A stretch of DNA of 46,335 nucleotides, taken from Funneliformis mosseae. Its lineage: Eukaryota; Glomeromycota; Glomeromycetes; Glomerales; Glomeraceae. The stretch's first letter is position 1. Every line of letters begins with the position of its first letter. The position numbers and the translations under genes are program-made. Positions 1 through 12,169 of this stretch are shown here, piece after piece. The stretch is from positions 1-46,335 of the forward strand of contig CAJVPP010000126.1 of NCBI GenBank assembly GCA_910592005.1, in the 5' to 3' direction. The notes beneath the pieces are model-generated. The model saw nothing but the letters and a program-made list of their open reading frames with translations. It was not told the DNA's origin and did not search any database.

Positions 1-965
1 AAAACTTATAATTTATTTCTTGTTAACTAAATAAACTCTAATAAACAGCGTGTCAAGTTGATTGGATTTAAGTCATAACTATTGCCTCCCTGACTTCAAA
101 TCATAGTTAACTTATTCGACGGAAAGAGTAACGTTAACAGCGGTGACATTAACATTACAATAATCAGCTTTATTTTCTTTTACAACGTAACTATCATCTA
201 CCAATTTCCTCTGTTATTCTACTAATTTCGTATTTTTGTTGTAATAGTTTCTTTCTAATTTATACTGTAAGCCATTTTGAAAATATTAACATGTGTTATA
301 TAAATTTATTCTTAGACTCATAATTTGAATATAAGGTGTTAATTGATGTCACAACTTGCGAAATGCGTCATATTTTAATAATTTCAATATGCTATCATTT
401 TTAAGACCTATAATAAACTACAATAGACTGATTTGTAACTTGTTTTAGCTGGCAAAAGTGTAAATGATTGGATAATTCAGTTAATGTGTCTACTAGGACT
501 TAGTAATCCATGAATTTTGACATAGTTTTTGAGAAAATTTTTTACAGATGTAGCAATGGTTGTATCAATGGTTATTTTAGTTTTCCATCACAGCATTTGT
601 TTTATGTTATTATGAATATGTGATATTATACCATTTATTGCCAGATGATTTCTGACATTTTCGAAGTAAGCACAGCTAATTTCTAATATATTGAGATATG
701 TTTTTTGATAAAGAAACGTATTGCGATCTTAATAATAAAAAGTTCTTTTATTAGTACATATTTTCTTTTTAAGACATCAACTGGTAATGTTTTCTTCACT
801 ATTTATTGCTTTCAACTGGATCATTAAAAATATATCTTGTTCAGATTTAGAGAGAACTTGAAATGCTTCACGTAACTTAGCAAACTTTTTTTTAAAATCT
901 TTTTTGAGAGCCGCAATTGCAACTCAGCTTCAAAAAGTGCATAGCCTTTTCATATTCAATCAAAC
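1..965 (-). pseudogene. Decayed transposase-like gene, C-terminal side cut by window edge
   Basis: Reading the minus strand from about 965 down to 1 gives a long but broken protein-like track. Recognisable segments are KFAKLREAFQVLSKSEQDIF (about 850-910), then NVRNHLAINGI, KNFLKNYVKIHGLLSPSR, LLKYDAFRKL, LERNYYNKNTKLVE and NVTVTLS-like residues near 170. The order matches a repeated gene family that I remember from Rhizophagus and from animal genomes and that looks like a DDE-type transposase, but I cannot name the superfamily. Several TAA, TAG and TGA codons and frame changes interrupt it, so it is not functional. The last 140 bases of this track (1-140) recur in a more decayed form at 26925-27065, as expected of a dispersed element. 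Coding remnant fairly sure; function tentative. Confidence 0.5.
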
Positions 966-1336
966 CATTATAATTACAATTTTCTATATACAGGTAATTC
1001 TATATATATATATTTTATTGTTTTGTAATAAAATAGTTACATATCTTTCCATATATACGTAATCTTATGTTAATATAGATATATATATCTTACTGAAGGA
1101 CATTTATCATTCTTAATTCAGTCATTAAAAAATATGCTATCTTAGTATTCAATTTAGATTTAATATTGAGTTTATTATCCATTATAAAAGTGAATACATA
1201 GGTTTTATAATATACTTGCTAAAAACATTGACAATAAACTTGCAAAGGCATTTTTATAATATTTATTCTTGCTAAAAAAGCACTATTTTTCCTTAATACA
1301 TAAGCTTTCATTTATGCAACCTACTTGTTCTTCATT
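966..1336. other. AT-rich spacer, no gene seen
   Basis: AT-rich sequence with TATATA runs between two decayed minus-strand genes. I see no conserved reading frame or structured repeat. Confidence 0.5.
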
Positions 1337-3400
1337 GTTTATCTTTTTTTCTTCCTTCTCTTGAAATATACAAACGGAATCTAATAATACTTCTTTCTTT
1401 TCAGATTCTTCCAAAATCTGGATTTGCTGTTCTCCATTCAGGATCAAAAGGAGTAACATAAGAGATAATCATCTATTTCAGAATTCCCATCACTTCATTA
1501 TCCAAAAATTTAAAGCAATCTATTTTAAATGAAGATATGAATATTATTTTCTTATTAAGTCTTTTCATCTGACTTTCAGATTTGGTATATGAACAAGTGG
1601 TAAGTCCTTTCTGCCCTTGATCTTTGAACTTTTCCAGTAGATCAATAAATTACTTGCCAGTATATCTGAGCTGCCAATAAATACTTAAGTACTTTCTACT
1701 GTAATTCTTAAGATCTTTACCTGTAAAACTTGTTCAAGACGCATCTTGGCTGACGAGGGATACTTCTTATCTGCACTTACATATGAATTGTGATAATTTT
1801 TCACTTAGCTAAGAATAAAGGAATACTGCCCATTTGCAAGCAATATTGGGATCATCAGATCAGCTGCCTGCTGATTGAATTTAAAGATAATTATAATGCA
1901 GTAATAATAATATCCTTTGAGTTCTACTTTATTTGGTACGTAATTAACTAAAATAAAATGTGTGAAAGCAATACAGCCATCCAGAATGTACTTGAGTGCT
2001 TGTTCATTGTCTGGGTAAAACAGCTGAATAAAGTCTCTAAGAATGATGGAGAAACTAAACTACCTTTTTTTAAGGTGTTTGACTGCAAGAATCAGAATTA
2101 ATCATGTCACAAGTTCCTCACGTAAACCAGACTCTACAATACCATTCTTTAATAAATCATTGAATATCTTTAAAACTTTGATCAAGTTACACTTATCCTC
2201 AATCAGAAAGAATCCCATTTCTACCAACAGTGGCTCTGAGGGGTAATCAACTAACAGATTTTCCCTGTCTTCTAAGATTGCATAGCATGTTGCTGCATAT
2301 AATGCGACAAGATCAGATATTAGTATTAGTTGTAATGAGATCTTCAGGTAAGCCAGCAGAGATATAATGGTGATGCTTGTGCAGGTAATATCAGCATGTG
2401 TCAGATCATTAACTCCCCCAAGGAGCTTGATTTTGAAATATTCTATCAAATTTTTGAGACGTCTAGGATTTTTCTTGTTGCTCTCTAAGTAACTATAACC
2501 TAGTGGTCTTCCTAATCTTACCAGCATAAACATTTTTCTATCTTTTGGGTTAATAATGTCAAGTAGAATTTCACTTTGCTAAAATACATCCATGGTAAAA
2601 AACTTGATAAAATGTGTAAAAAGAATCATATCATTCTTTTAGTCTACATTCGTATTGTTATTTCTAGTAGATAGATCAGCTGCAGTAGATAGTATAAAAT
2701 TTGCTACTTTACTAAGTGTATTCAGAAACAATATAAAGAATCCTGTCCATTTGCCTTGCCTGCTGATCTGTTATAAAGCTCTTTGAAGAGTCTGAATGGG
2801 TTAATGGCATCTTTCTGAGAAGAAAGAAGAGACTGAGCCTTTTTGATGTATATAATCATCTTAACATCTTCTTGTCCATATGACTGCCAAGGGAGATTTT
2901 GAGATATAATCTCTAACATGTCATTTTCAGTCACTTGTTTCCAATTCTCTATATTCTTCAGAACCTTAGTCCAGAAGGAAGAACCCAAAGCCCATCTGTA
3001 AGTCTCATATGTGCTCAGGTGAGTGACTTTTACTCTTTGTGTAAAATAAATTCATTAACTGAAAAAGAATATAAGTAAGTCGCCTTTCTTCTACTTACTG
3101 AAGGTATACGAAAAAGGTTTTTCTAAAAGTTTGCAATGATCTCTATTCGTAAAGGGTATCTTGTACTTGTGTAAGACATAAGCAAAGGTAAAGTATGGGA
3201 ATGTTCTTAACGACCTATTTGATAAGATGAGATTTGCTGTATTCTGAGACTTGGAATAATATCCAGTATAGAACATATTTAGTTCAATGTTTCGTCCAAT
3301 ATCAGTGCTTAGCATGAAGCTCACGCTTGAAATCTCCAATGAAATTTTCAGCATCAATGTAACTTAAATTAAAGCTAGCTCTACTTCATTTTATTAAAAT
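1337..3400 (-). pseudogene. Decayed lineage-specific gene, possibly Crinkler-like
   Basis: The minus strand carries one protein track broken by stops and frame changes. In order: RTFPYFTFAYVLHKYKIPFT (about 3150-3210), VTHLSTYETYRWALGSSFW (about 2965-3025), an open 88-codon block (2988-2722) containing LFKELYNRSAGKANGQDSL, an open 143-codon block (2533-2102) containing LVRLGRPLGYSYLES, LLGGVNDLTHAD and EMGFFLIEDKCN, and a weaker tail with LLEKFKDQGQKGL and YVTPFDPEWRTANPDFG (about 1440-1460). I recognise it as a multicopy Rhizophagus family. The GRPL motif after a basic-hydrophobic stretch recalls the C-terminal region of Crinkler (CRN) proteins, but this is a weak analogy. The N-terminal secretion or ubiquitin-like part is not visible. 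Many in-frame stops are TAG or TAA. Dead copy, fairly certain; CRN assignment about one in three. Confidence 0.5.
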
Positions 3401-3429
3401 GATGAAATATCAGCTTCGACTTTGTTCTG

Positions 3430-4690
3430 TTCGCCTTCTGCTGAAGCCACCACCATAGGTTAGAAAAGAAATAATGTAAAGGAATGCAAAAGGAGACAGT
3501 TAGTCAATTTTGCAAATAGCACACTAAGGTTACTCAAATGAATGAGCTAAAACAGACATACAGTGATATAATAATATTTGCTATGTTCTATTTTATATGC
3601 CTCCTAATATGCATGTTGTGATGCATTTAACCATTCTCCATCTGCTTCTCTATTTAATGCATAATATCTCTTGTCTCAGTTCATTTTTAAAATGAGTCTT
3701 CATATAATCTAACCTTTGCTATGACTCTGCTCTATGTCTCAACCCAATATATGTCATAATGTATTTCAACTATCTTCTTAATAAACATGTATTTATTGCT
3801 TATTTATCTTGTTCTTATTTGTAGGCTTCTATAGCTTGTTTATAAGAAGCACTTGGATACTTTTCTTTGTAATCAAAGAGGTATTTTTCTCTCGAGTTTA
3901 TGTTGTCAAGTTATGAGAAGAAAGAAAAGAATGTGTAGCTGCGCATTTATATCTTGCTATATTCTATAAGCATATCATATTGTGAAATAATTATAAGCAT
4001 TAAATTATATTGTTCAATTGTTTCCCCTGTGATTGATATTTGAAATATACCTCTTATTGCGTGTTTTTAGATTCAGCTTATGTATTTACTGCATGTGATC
4101 ATTACTATCTGATTTATTATATCATGAGAAAATTTGATGCAAAACATGTGTTAAATCAGTTGCTTATTTTCATATTTTGTCATATAACTAATCTAAATAC
4201 CTACATTCTTTGTTTGCTAAAATGTTATCTCTTAATTGTTACACAATAAGTTGATGATTGTTATACTACCATAAAGAACAACAAAGATGTTCAATATGTG
4301 TTTTATGTGTTTGAAATAATCTTTGTTTATCATCAAAGAAAAAAGAGTTTAGAGGTAAATCAAATAGTTTTTGTCTAGACTTTTAATAAATCAAGTGCGC
4401 ACATTCAATAATTGAAATAATAAAATTTATGCTTACAAAAAAATTTGAATTATTTTTACATTGTTTGATTCTTTAATTGCATTATGTCAAAGTAGTGAAC
4501 ATGGTCAAAGCTCAATGAATGCGCTTAAGCAGTCTTCTATCAAGACTATAAGAAACAATCTTTCGTTGATAGGTCGTTCGATCAGTGAAGGTCTTTATGT
4601 TAAACTGTTTTTTTTTACTATTACCTGTCTTCTAATTTTCATTTTTTTTTGTTTGTCATAAATCAGTGGTAACGTTCATTTTTGGCTTAT
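3430..4690. other. Intergenic region without recognisable gene
   Basis: Short open frames occur (for example 4040-4249 and 4461-4661 on the plus strand), but they are hydrophobic, low-complexity translations of AT-rich DNA and match nothing I know. No repeat structure noticed. Confidence 0.4.
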
Positions 4691-5110
4691 TATTTTTCAC
4701 TCTTCTTGATAAATTTCATAAGTGATTTTTTTCTTGATCTAGATATTTCTGGAGAGTTTGGGTATCGTTGATCTTAAAAACATAAGGCACAATTTTCTCT
4801 CCTTGAGCTTTTTTGAGAATGCTTCTAATAGTGCTATAATTCTTTGGTTCCATAGTGGATTTAATGTAAATTAATTTCATATTAATATTTTTTTTATATA
4901 TAGAGATAATCCTATATTCATCATGTTATGGTTTATATTTATCACATTCTGGTATGATAAGGTAAGCATTAAAATTAACCAGTCCATGAGCACCATTATT
5001 ACTTTTCAAAATGTCATCAGTCACACTGGTCAATCTTACAGCCACATCGTAATCAGCCTCTCATTTATAGAATGTTCACTTTGTCTGGTTTTGTTGCAAG
5101 CATGCCCCAT
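4690..5110 (-). pseudogene. Short decayed coding remnant, unrecognised
   Basis: The minus strand reads VRLTSVTDDILKSNNGAHGL followed by VNFNAYLIIPECDKY (about 4930-5040), then after a gap METPK-like sequence leading into YSTIRSILKKAQGEKIVPYV and KINDTQTLQKYLDQEK (about 4730-4850). Composition is protein-like and in register over about 130 codons, but stops break it. I do not recognise the family. It is probably another member of the repeated gene families that fill this side of the window. Confidence 0.35.
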
Positions 5111-5852
5111 TTAAACAATGATAAGATCGTTAATTAATTAATAATATGTTTGTTTTATAATTATTTTTTATTTGATTTAAATTGTATATAAATTTATTTT
5201 ATATAAAATCGAAAAAATCATAATACAGTTATTAGATTCTGAATCTGGGATAGATAAGTAGAAATTTTTAAGATGTGAATGATGAAAGAAATAGTATCAA
5301 TAATGATTATTATGATAAGATTATAATAGTTACGACGATTTTTATTGATTAGTAGCCGGGTATTAATTAAAAATTACCTATATGACTTGAATAGTATCCA
5401 TTATATTAATACGGTATGTGTTAATCTCTATAACATTTTCAAAAAGGGTTTTTTTTCTATCAACTGGATTGTCTTTAATCGGCAAACTCTAACTCTGATC
5501 ACTATGAATGTTGTTATATTATTGACATTATTTTTAGAAATTTTTTTTTCTGATTAAAACCACAGGTTAAATTTGTAAACCCACTCATTGCAAATCAATA
5601 AAGGGTTTTTTTATGAGTTTAGTGTTTAAATATGGAATTAATTTACTAAAAAGATCATACTTAAGGATTTTTCAAAGCGCCCATATGGTAAGTCTTTTAT
5701 ATAACAAACTCTATCTTATATCATAATGCGATGTAATTATTTATTTAATCACACGTTTCACAGATTCTAAAATTTTTTTGGTCAAAAGGGTATTGAAATA
5801 AATTAATTTTTTTTTTTTGCCCTTTTCTTTTTTTTTCCTTTACTTCTTTACT
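5111..5852. promoter_or_regulatory. Upstream region of LCB2, AT-rich
   Basis: No gene is visible. The 70 bases before the LCB2 start codon are pyrimidine-rich with T runs (5806-5850), a common form for fungal core promoters and 5' leaders. No specific operator can be named. Confidence 0.3.
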
Positions 5853-7834
5853 ATGGGTAAAGGAAGCCAAACGAAACTTTCTTCAACAGCTCAAAGTTTT
5901 CATTTGCCAGCAATTGAAACCCCAGCGAATTATTCTAGTTCGAATATGATAGCAAAACAACGATATGTATCAAAACGAAGAGACGACGATCCTGGCTGGG
6001 TTGAAGAAGAACCACAATATTATTTTCTTTTCACAACATATTTATCATATTTAGTACTTATTTGTTTAGGCCATCTGCGAGATTTCTTTGGAAAAAGATT
6101 TAAGAGGAAAGATTATGAACACTTAAAAGAACAGAATGTACGTATATGCAAAATGTGAAGTAACAAATATTGTAACGATATTATTGTTATTCAATAACAG
6201 ACTTTTCTTTATTAACTTATACATAGGGATATGCACCATTAAATTCGGATTTTGATAATTTTTATGTTCGTAGATTAAAATTGAGAATTAATGATTGTTT
6301 TAATCGACCGGTTACAGGAGTTCCGGGAAGAAAAATTACACTATTGGAAAGAGAAACAAAAGACTATTGTAAGACCTTTCAATTAACAGGGAAAACGAAA
6401 GATTGTTTAAATTTAAGTAGTTATAATTATTTAGGATTTGCTCAAGGCAAAGGTCCTTGTGCTGATGCAGTTGAGCAAACTGTTTTAAAATATGGAATTA
6501 CAACGTGTAGTCCTAGAGTTGAAGTTGGTACGATAATGATAACTATTATTATAATAACTGTATAATTGATTTTTCCTGTGTCTAAATCCAAAATTTTTTG
6601 TTCATTCTTAGGTACATCAGATTTACATCATCAAGTTGAATCATTGGTAGCAAGATTTGTAAGAAAACCGGCAGCAATGCTTATTTCAATGGGATATGCT
6701 ACTAATAGCACAACCTTACCAACATTAGTATCAAAAGGATGTCTCATCATTTCCGATGAATTTAATCATAGTTCTATAGTGTTTGGTAGTCGCCTTTCAG
6801 GAGCTTTCATTCGAGTATTTAAACATAATAATATGGCAGATTTGGAGGCTTTGTTGAAAGAATGCATTAGTCAAGGACAACCACGTACGCATCGACCATG
6901 GAAAAAAATACTTTTAGTTGTAGAAGGGTTATATTCCATGGAAGGGAGTATATGTAATCTTCCCAAAATTATTGAATTGAAGAAAAAGTATAAAGTAAGT
7001 AATATGTAATCAGTTTTCATTTTGAAATTTCTTCTTGTTTTGTTAATTTATTATATATTTCCTTTGACGATGATAGTTTTATTTGTATGTGGATGAAGCG
7101 CATAGTATTGGTGCGTTAGGACCACGTGGAAGGGGAGTATGTGATTATTATGGAATAGATCCTAACGAAGTTGACATATTAATGGGAACATTTACGAAGT
7201 CATTTGGAGCAGCAGGAGGATATATAGCGGCAAGTCAAGATATAATCGATCATTTAAAACTTACGAACCATGCTTCTATATATGCGGAATCAATGACACC
7301 GATTGTGCTTCAACAAGTATATACTTCAATGACTATCATTATGGGAGAAGATGGAACAAGTCAAGGACAAGAAAGATTGGAAAGATTAGCATTTAATGCA
7401 AGATATTTAAGTACTAATCTGAGAAGATTGGGATTCATTATTTATGGTGATCGTGATTCACCTATTATCCCCCTTTTATTATTTAATCCTGCCAAAATTC
7501 CGTAAGTACATAATTTATTGGATTTTTTTTTTTTTTTTTCCTTTGATACTTATAAGATGGATTTAATTAATACAACTATTCTTAATTGTGTAGGGCATTT
7601 TCTAGAGAATGTTTAAAGAGAGATTTGGCAGTTGTAGTTGTTGCATATCCAGCTACACCAATGATATCGTCAAGAGCAAGATTTTGTGTATCAGCAGCAC
7701 ATTCAAAACAAGATCTTAATGAAATATTAAAAATATGTAATGAGATAGGAGAAATTTTACAACTTAAATATTCAGATAACAAAGTTCGATATACAATTGA
7801 AGAGGTATTAAGAGATGGTGAAAAAAATTTGTAA
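5853..7834 (+). CDS. LCB2: Serine palmitoyltransferase subunit 2 (five exons)
   Basis: Encodes the catalytic PLP-binding subunit of serine palmitoyltransferase, which joins serine and palmitoyl-CoA to 3-ketosphinganine, the first step of sphingolipid synthesis, at the ER. Exons are 5853-6137, 6227-6527, 6612-6994, 7077-7501 and 7594-7834; all junctions are GT-AG and keep frame, giving 544 residues, near the family's usual 560. A membrane segment lies at residues about 57-74. The class II alpha-oxoamine synthase fold follows, with [28 protein letters not shown] and [15 protein letters not shown]; Lys364 in TKSFG is the expected PLP lysine and the Asp and His of VDEAH contact the cofactor. The start at 5853 is the first Met giving the normal N-terminus; an in-frame ATG-like start at 5817 would only add a Phe-rich stretch from the poly-T leader. 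It needs LCB1, not in this window. The gene looks fully intact. Confidence 0.97.
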
Positions 7835-8540
7835 CATTGATTTTTATTTTATTTTTGTATTTGATGTTTATTTAGGTTATTATAATTTTTGGAAAAAGTA
7901 ATAATACAAAAAAAAAAAAAATTAAATTTAAAATTTATATCAATGTAATTATAATTTAATAAAAAGTAATATTATAAATTATTCATTAATATAATATAAA
8001 ACATGTAATTTTAGTTTAATTCAAATATATTTGTTTTTATTTTATTTTATTTATTTTGATTTTAATCTTAATTTTTATTTATTTAAATAATACTAATATA
8101 ATATTTTAATGATTTTAAAGATTTTTTTTTTTTATAATTATAATTTCAAAAAAATTTATTATTTATCATTTTGCATTACATTTTACTATATTTTATTTTA
8201 TTATTAATTTGAAAATTTATAAAATATTTTATATTAAAATTATGCAAACAAAATATTATTATATATTTTATTAGTGATAAAGTTTTAAAATTATATCTTT
8301 ATTTTGTAATATTAGATTTAGAAAAATTTTAAACATTTAATTATATCATTATACTCAAAAGTTTATTATTATAAATGAAGCTGAAATGTCTAATAGTGAA
8401 TAAATAGATTTAGCAAATCTTTCAAATCACTTATAATAGAATAAATGATAGCTATAAAGTATAAAGATATTGAAATTTTAAGAATAAAGAATTTTGTTAA
8501 ATATATAGTTATAAGTAATTAGGATGCTTTGCTTAAAAGA
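7835..8540. other. AT-rich desert after LCB2
   Basis: Very AT-rich sequence with long A and T runs. The first tens of bases probably hold the LCB2 3' untranslated region (AATAAAAAGT near 7957 is one possible poly(A) signal). No coding sequence seen. Confidence 0.4.
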
Positions 8541-8542
8541 TA

Positions 8543-9824
8543 CGATACTAGACAAAAGTAGCAGACCTTATATTTTAACTTAATTCTCAAAATTATACAT
8601 GATAATTTAAGCTAAAATTTAACATGTTATAATTTATGTTCTATATAAACAATAATGTAATCATTAGTTTATTTATAAATAAATTTCAAATGTGATTAAC
8701 AAAATAGGATTTTGTATTACTTTATATTATATCTGATTTAACTAAAGTTGAATGCAATCAAATTATTAGTCTTTTTAAGGGTAGTGTCACAAAAGTATAT
8801 ATTACTAAAACACTTAGCTTTTCTAAGATAGTAATTCTTCAAACTATTCAAGCATTTTGTAAGAAAAAGTCTTAAAACTTAACCATAAAGTGGCTACTTA
8901 AGACTTTTAAATAATAAAAATCAAAAAATACTAAAAAAATTATTAAAGTCAATAATTCTCAATCAGTTGAACAAATAAAGAATGAATTTTAAAAGAAAAC
9001 TGAAAAGTAAGTTTTTACTAGAATTATAAAAAAAAATTTGTATATGCTTAATATTTTTTTTTGTATTTTAACATGCAAACCTCTTTTTAACAATAAATAA
9101 AGAAAATCGTTTAATTAAAAAAAAACTGGTCTGTTAAGAAATTAAAGTCAGTTATTTAAAGTGATGAAAGCTGCTTTACAATAATAGTTTAGCTCATGTT
9201 TAGAGAATTCCTAAGATAAGATTTAATATTAAAAATATGATTCTTTTAATAAAGCATAGTGATAGAGGTGTGATAATATAAAGTTATTTTTTAGGAAAAG
9301 GATTGAGATTACTAGTAAAAGTTAATAAAAAAATGAATCATTATGATTATATTCAAATACTTAAGTCATATTTACTCCTATTAATTAATAATAATTTTAA
9401 TAAAAAAAATTATTTATTCTAAGATAACAATACTTTAGTCTATGCTGCTAAAAATATTAAAAAATGAATTGAAACAAAAAAATAAAAATTTTAGAAAATT
9501 AGTTAAGTTAGTCAACTGATTTGAACTCTATTGAATATTTATAATCAGAGCTAGAGAAACATATCAAAAGACATCTAAAACTTGCAAAAAAATATGAAAA
9601 AATTGAAGTGTACTTTGTATAAAAAATAAAATAAAATTCTAATGTACATTTAACAAATTTAATTGAAAGTATATTACATTGGATAGAGGTATGTATTAAG
9701 AATAATAGTTGACTAACTAAATATTAGTTTTATATAATAATAGTTTAAATTTTAATTCTAATTATGATGTATATTTTTAAATAATTAATAAAAATATAAG
9801 ATCTACTACTTTGTCTAGATAGTA
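8543..9824 (+). mobile_element. Degenerate Tc1/mariner element with terminal inverted repeats
   Basis: The left end (CTAGACAAAAGTAGCAGACC at about 8548) and the right end read in reverse (CTAGACAAAGTAGTAGATC, from about 9816) are near-identical inverted repeats, and TA flanks both ends (8541-8542 and about 9825-9826), as expected for Tc1/mariner insertion. The interior translates on the plus strand to a helix-turn-helix region (ECNQIISLFKGSVTKVYITK, about 8750-8810) and a catalytic-region relic (DNNTLVYAAKNIKK, then SQ..DLNSIEY-like residues, about 9425-9550), which parallels the DN..H.A and SPDLNPIE motifs of Tc1 DD34E transposases. The reading frame is riddled with TAA and TAG codons, so the copy is dead. 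Length of about 1.28 kb is normal for the family. Confidence 0.75.
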
Positions 9825-10899
9825 TATAAGAATTCTTATATAATCTATTTTGATATCATAGTATATTGTAAGAATAATATATTATATTTGACTAATTAAA
9901 GAAATTTAAATCATTTAATATATTAAGAATAGTCATAATATACCTTTTTACTATAGTTTATCAAAATTAAATTTAAGAAAAATTTTTGCAATTAAAATAA
10001 AAATATAAATAATATGAAAGAAACTTTTTAATTTTATTTAATTTATAATTGATTATATTATATCTTAATTTAAAAATAATATTATTAAACCTATCTATAA
10101 AAAATTATACTAAAATTATTTACAAAATGTGAAATTAATAAAAAAACTATTTACTGATAAAGTTGCTAAGAAGAAGTTTTATAGATTATTATTGACTAAA
10201 CATATTTATGAAATAATGAAATAAAAGTGTACTAATATATTTTTAACTGCTTTAATATTATAGTTAAGCTTTGTGAATCTGATTTAAATAATATTAAAAA
10301 ATTTTTTAATATATTATAAACTTATCTCAAATAAGATTACAAATATATTTATATTCAATATATCAAAAATTATTTTCATAAAGAATTTATCATTCTTATT
10401 TAGAATTAGTAAAAATAAGAAAATGAGTAATTAGAATGATTTAATTTAAGCATTTTTTTTTTTTAATTTTATATTAGATTAATTTAAATATTTAGTAACT
10501 TAATATTAAAAATGTTTAATATATTAGTTATTGAATCTTCTTAATTATTAAATCTAATTTAAATTTGAATTATTTTATATAATTTATGTATTATATTTGT
10601 TTATAAAAATTAAATTAATCCAAATATAATTTAAGTAAAACTTAATAAATAAAATAAATTAGACAATTAGAGTGAATTAAAGATAATAATAAATTATTAT
10701 CTTAATGATAAATATAATTTAGTAAAAATTAATAAAAAATCATTATAATTTAATCAAAAATTATAAAAAATAATGTAAATTATTAATATATTATCAATAT
10801 AATTCAATAAAAATATATATGGTATTATTTAATCAATATAGTATTATTATATAATTATATAAAAAAATAATTATTAAATTATTATATAAAAATCAAATT
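9825..10899. other. Extremely AT-rich desert
   Basis: Almost only A and T, with scattered short A/T runs and TAT palindromes. No reading frame or recognisable element; probably old repeats decayed beyond recognition. Confidence 0.5.
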
Positions 10900-11038
10900 A
10901 TATGAGCATTTTATAGTAGAAAGAAAAATAACTACCAAAAGTTTTTTTTAACTAAATATTATTTTTTTTAGTAATTTAATATAACTTAAAAAAATTTTTT
11001 GATAATTTTTTTCTTTTTATCACAAAATATCTATATGT
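10900..11038. repeat. Hairpin MITE, copy 1 of 3
   Basis: A palindromic unit of about 140 bp. The left arm (GAGCATTTTATAGTAGAAAG...) pairs with the reverse of the right arm (ATAGATATTTTGTGATAAAAAG...). The centre holds ACTAAATATTATTTTTTT. Copies 2 (25941-26075) and 3 (28975-29144) share the same arms and the CTAAATATTATTTTTT core. This copy is the most diverged. Confidence 0.65.
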
Positions 11039-12150
11039 AAAAAAATATGAAAAAATTATTTAATTATAGTTAATAAAACTATTAAATTAGTTTATTATAT
11101 AAAAATAAACTGCTATTTTAAAGCCTTTTTTAAGCTTTTTAATAAATTTTAATTATTTATTATTTATATTAAAAACTTCTTTCTATTATTTTATTATAAG
11201 ATTTATTATTAGTAAAGAATCTTCTTCATTTTCTTTATCTTATTTATTAAATAAAACTATTTTTAAATTTCTTTAATAAATACTATTTTTTTTATAATCT
11301 TACTTGTCAAATTAAACAAATTTTTTAATAGTAAAAGGATTTACATAAAATTAATAAAGAATTAACTTGAAATAATATTTCAAGAATTTTAAAAGATTAT
11401 TCAAATAAAATATTAATTTTAATAGTTAGCATATAATTTAGAATAAGCAATTAATATTTTATTAAAAAAAATAATTTGATAAATTATATTTGTTTATATA
11501 TAATATATTTTATTATTCATTATTTTCATTATCTTTATTATCTTCTGTAACAGCTGCTAGCTTTTTATTAAAATAATTTTTATTGATGTTGATTTTATTG
11601 CATAACTATTTAATTGAATAAATTAAAGATGAAAGATGAAACTTCTTAATAATAGTTGAAACTTAAACAAAACTATATTAAAAAAGTATAACATAAATAT
11701 TATCAAAGAAATAAATAAATAAACAAATCAAATCAGAAATTCATAAAATTTTTGAAAATAATTTTTTAAAATAAATTAAAAGATTTTGCTTAAATCAAAA
11801 TTTTTTAAAATAAATTTTTTTTATGATATTTCATATGAAAAAAATATTATTAGCTAAATAAACTAAATTAAAACAAAATATAATTGGCTATTGATTATAA
11901 AAAAAACTCATCTATTTTTTTTTAATTTTTTTCATTATAAATATGTCGCTTAAACTAAAATGAATTTGTCAAAAAAATTTTCAAATATTTTTAATATTTT
12001 TAATAACTCTCTTATATATAAATTTTGTAGGCATTCTATTAGTTGGAAATATAAAAATACTTTTCACATATAAAAAGTAAAATTTATATAAAAAATAAAA
12101 AAAAATCTATGAATCTTTTATAAAAAATACATATTTTTAAACTTTAAAAG
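11039..12150. other. Extremely AT-rich desert
   Basis: Continuation of the AT-rich sequence up to the hAT relic. No gene seen. Confidence 0.5.
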
Positions 12151-12169
12151 GTATTTTGTCTGTTATAGA

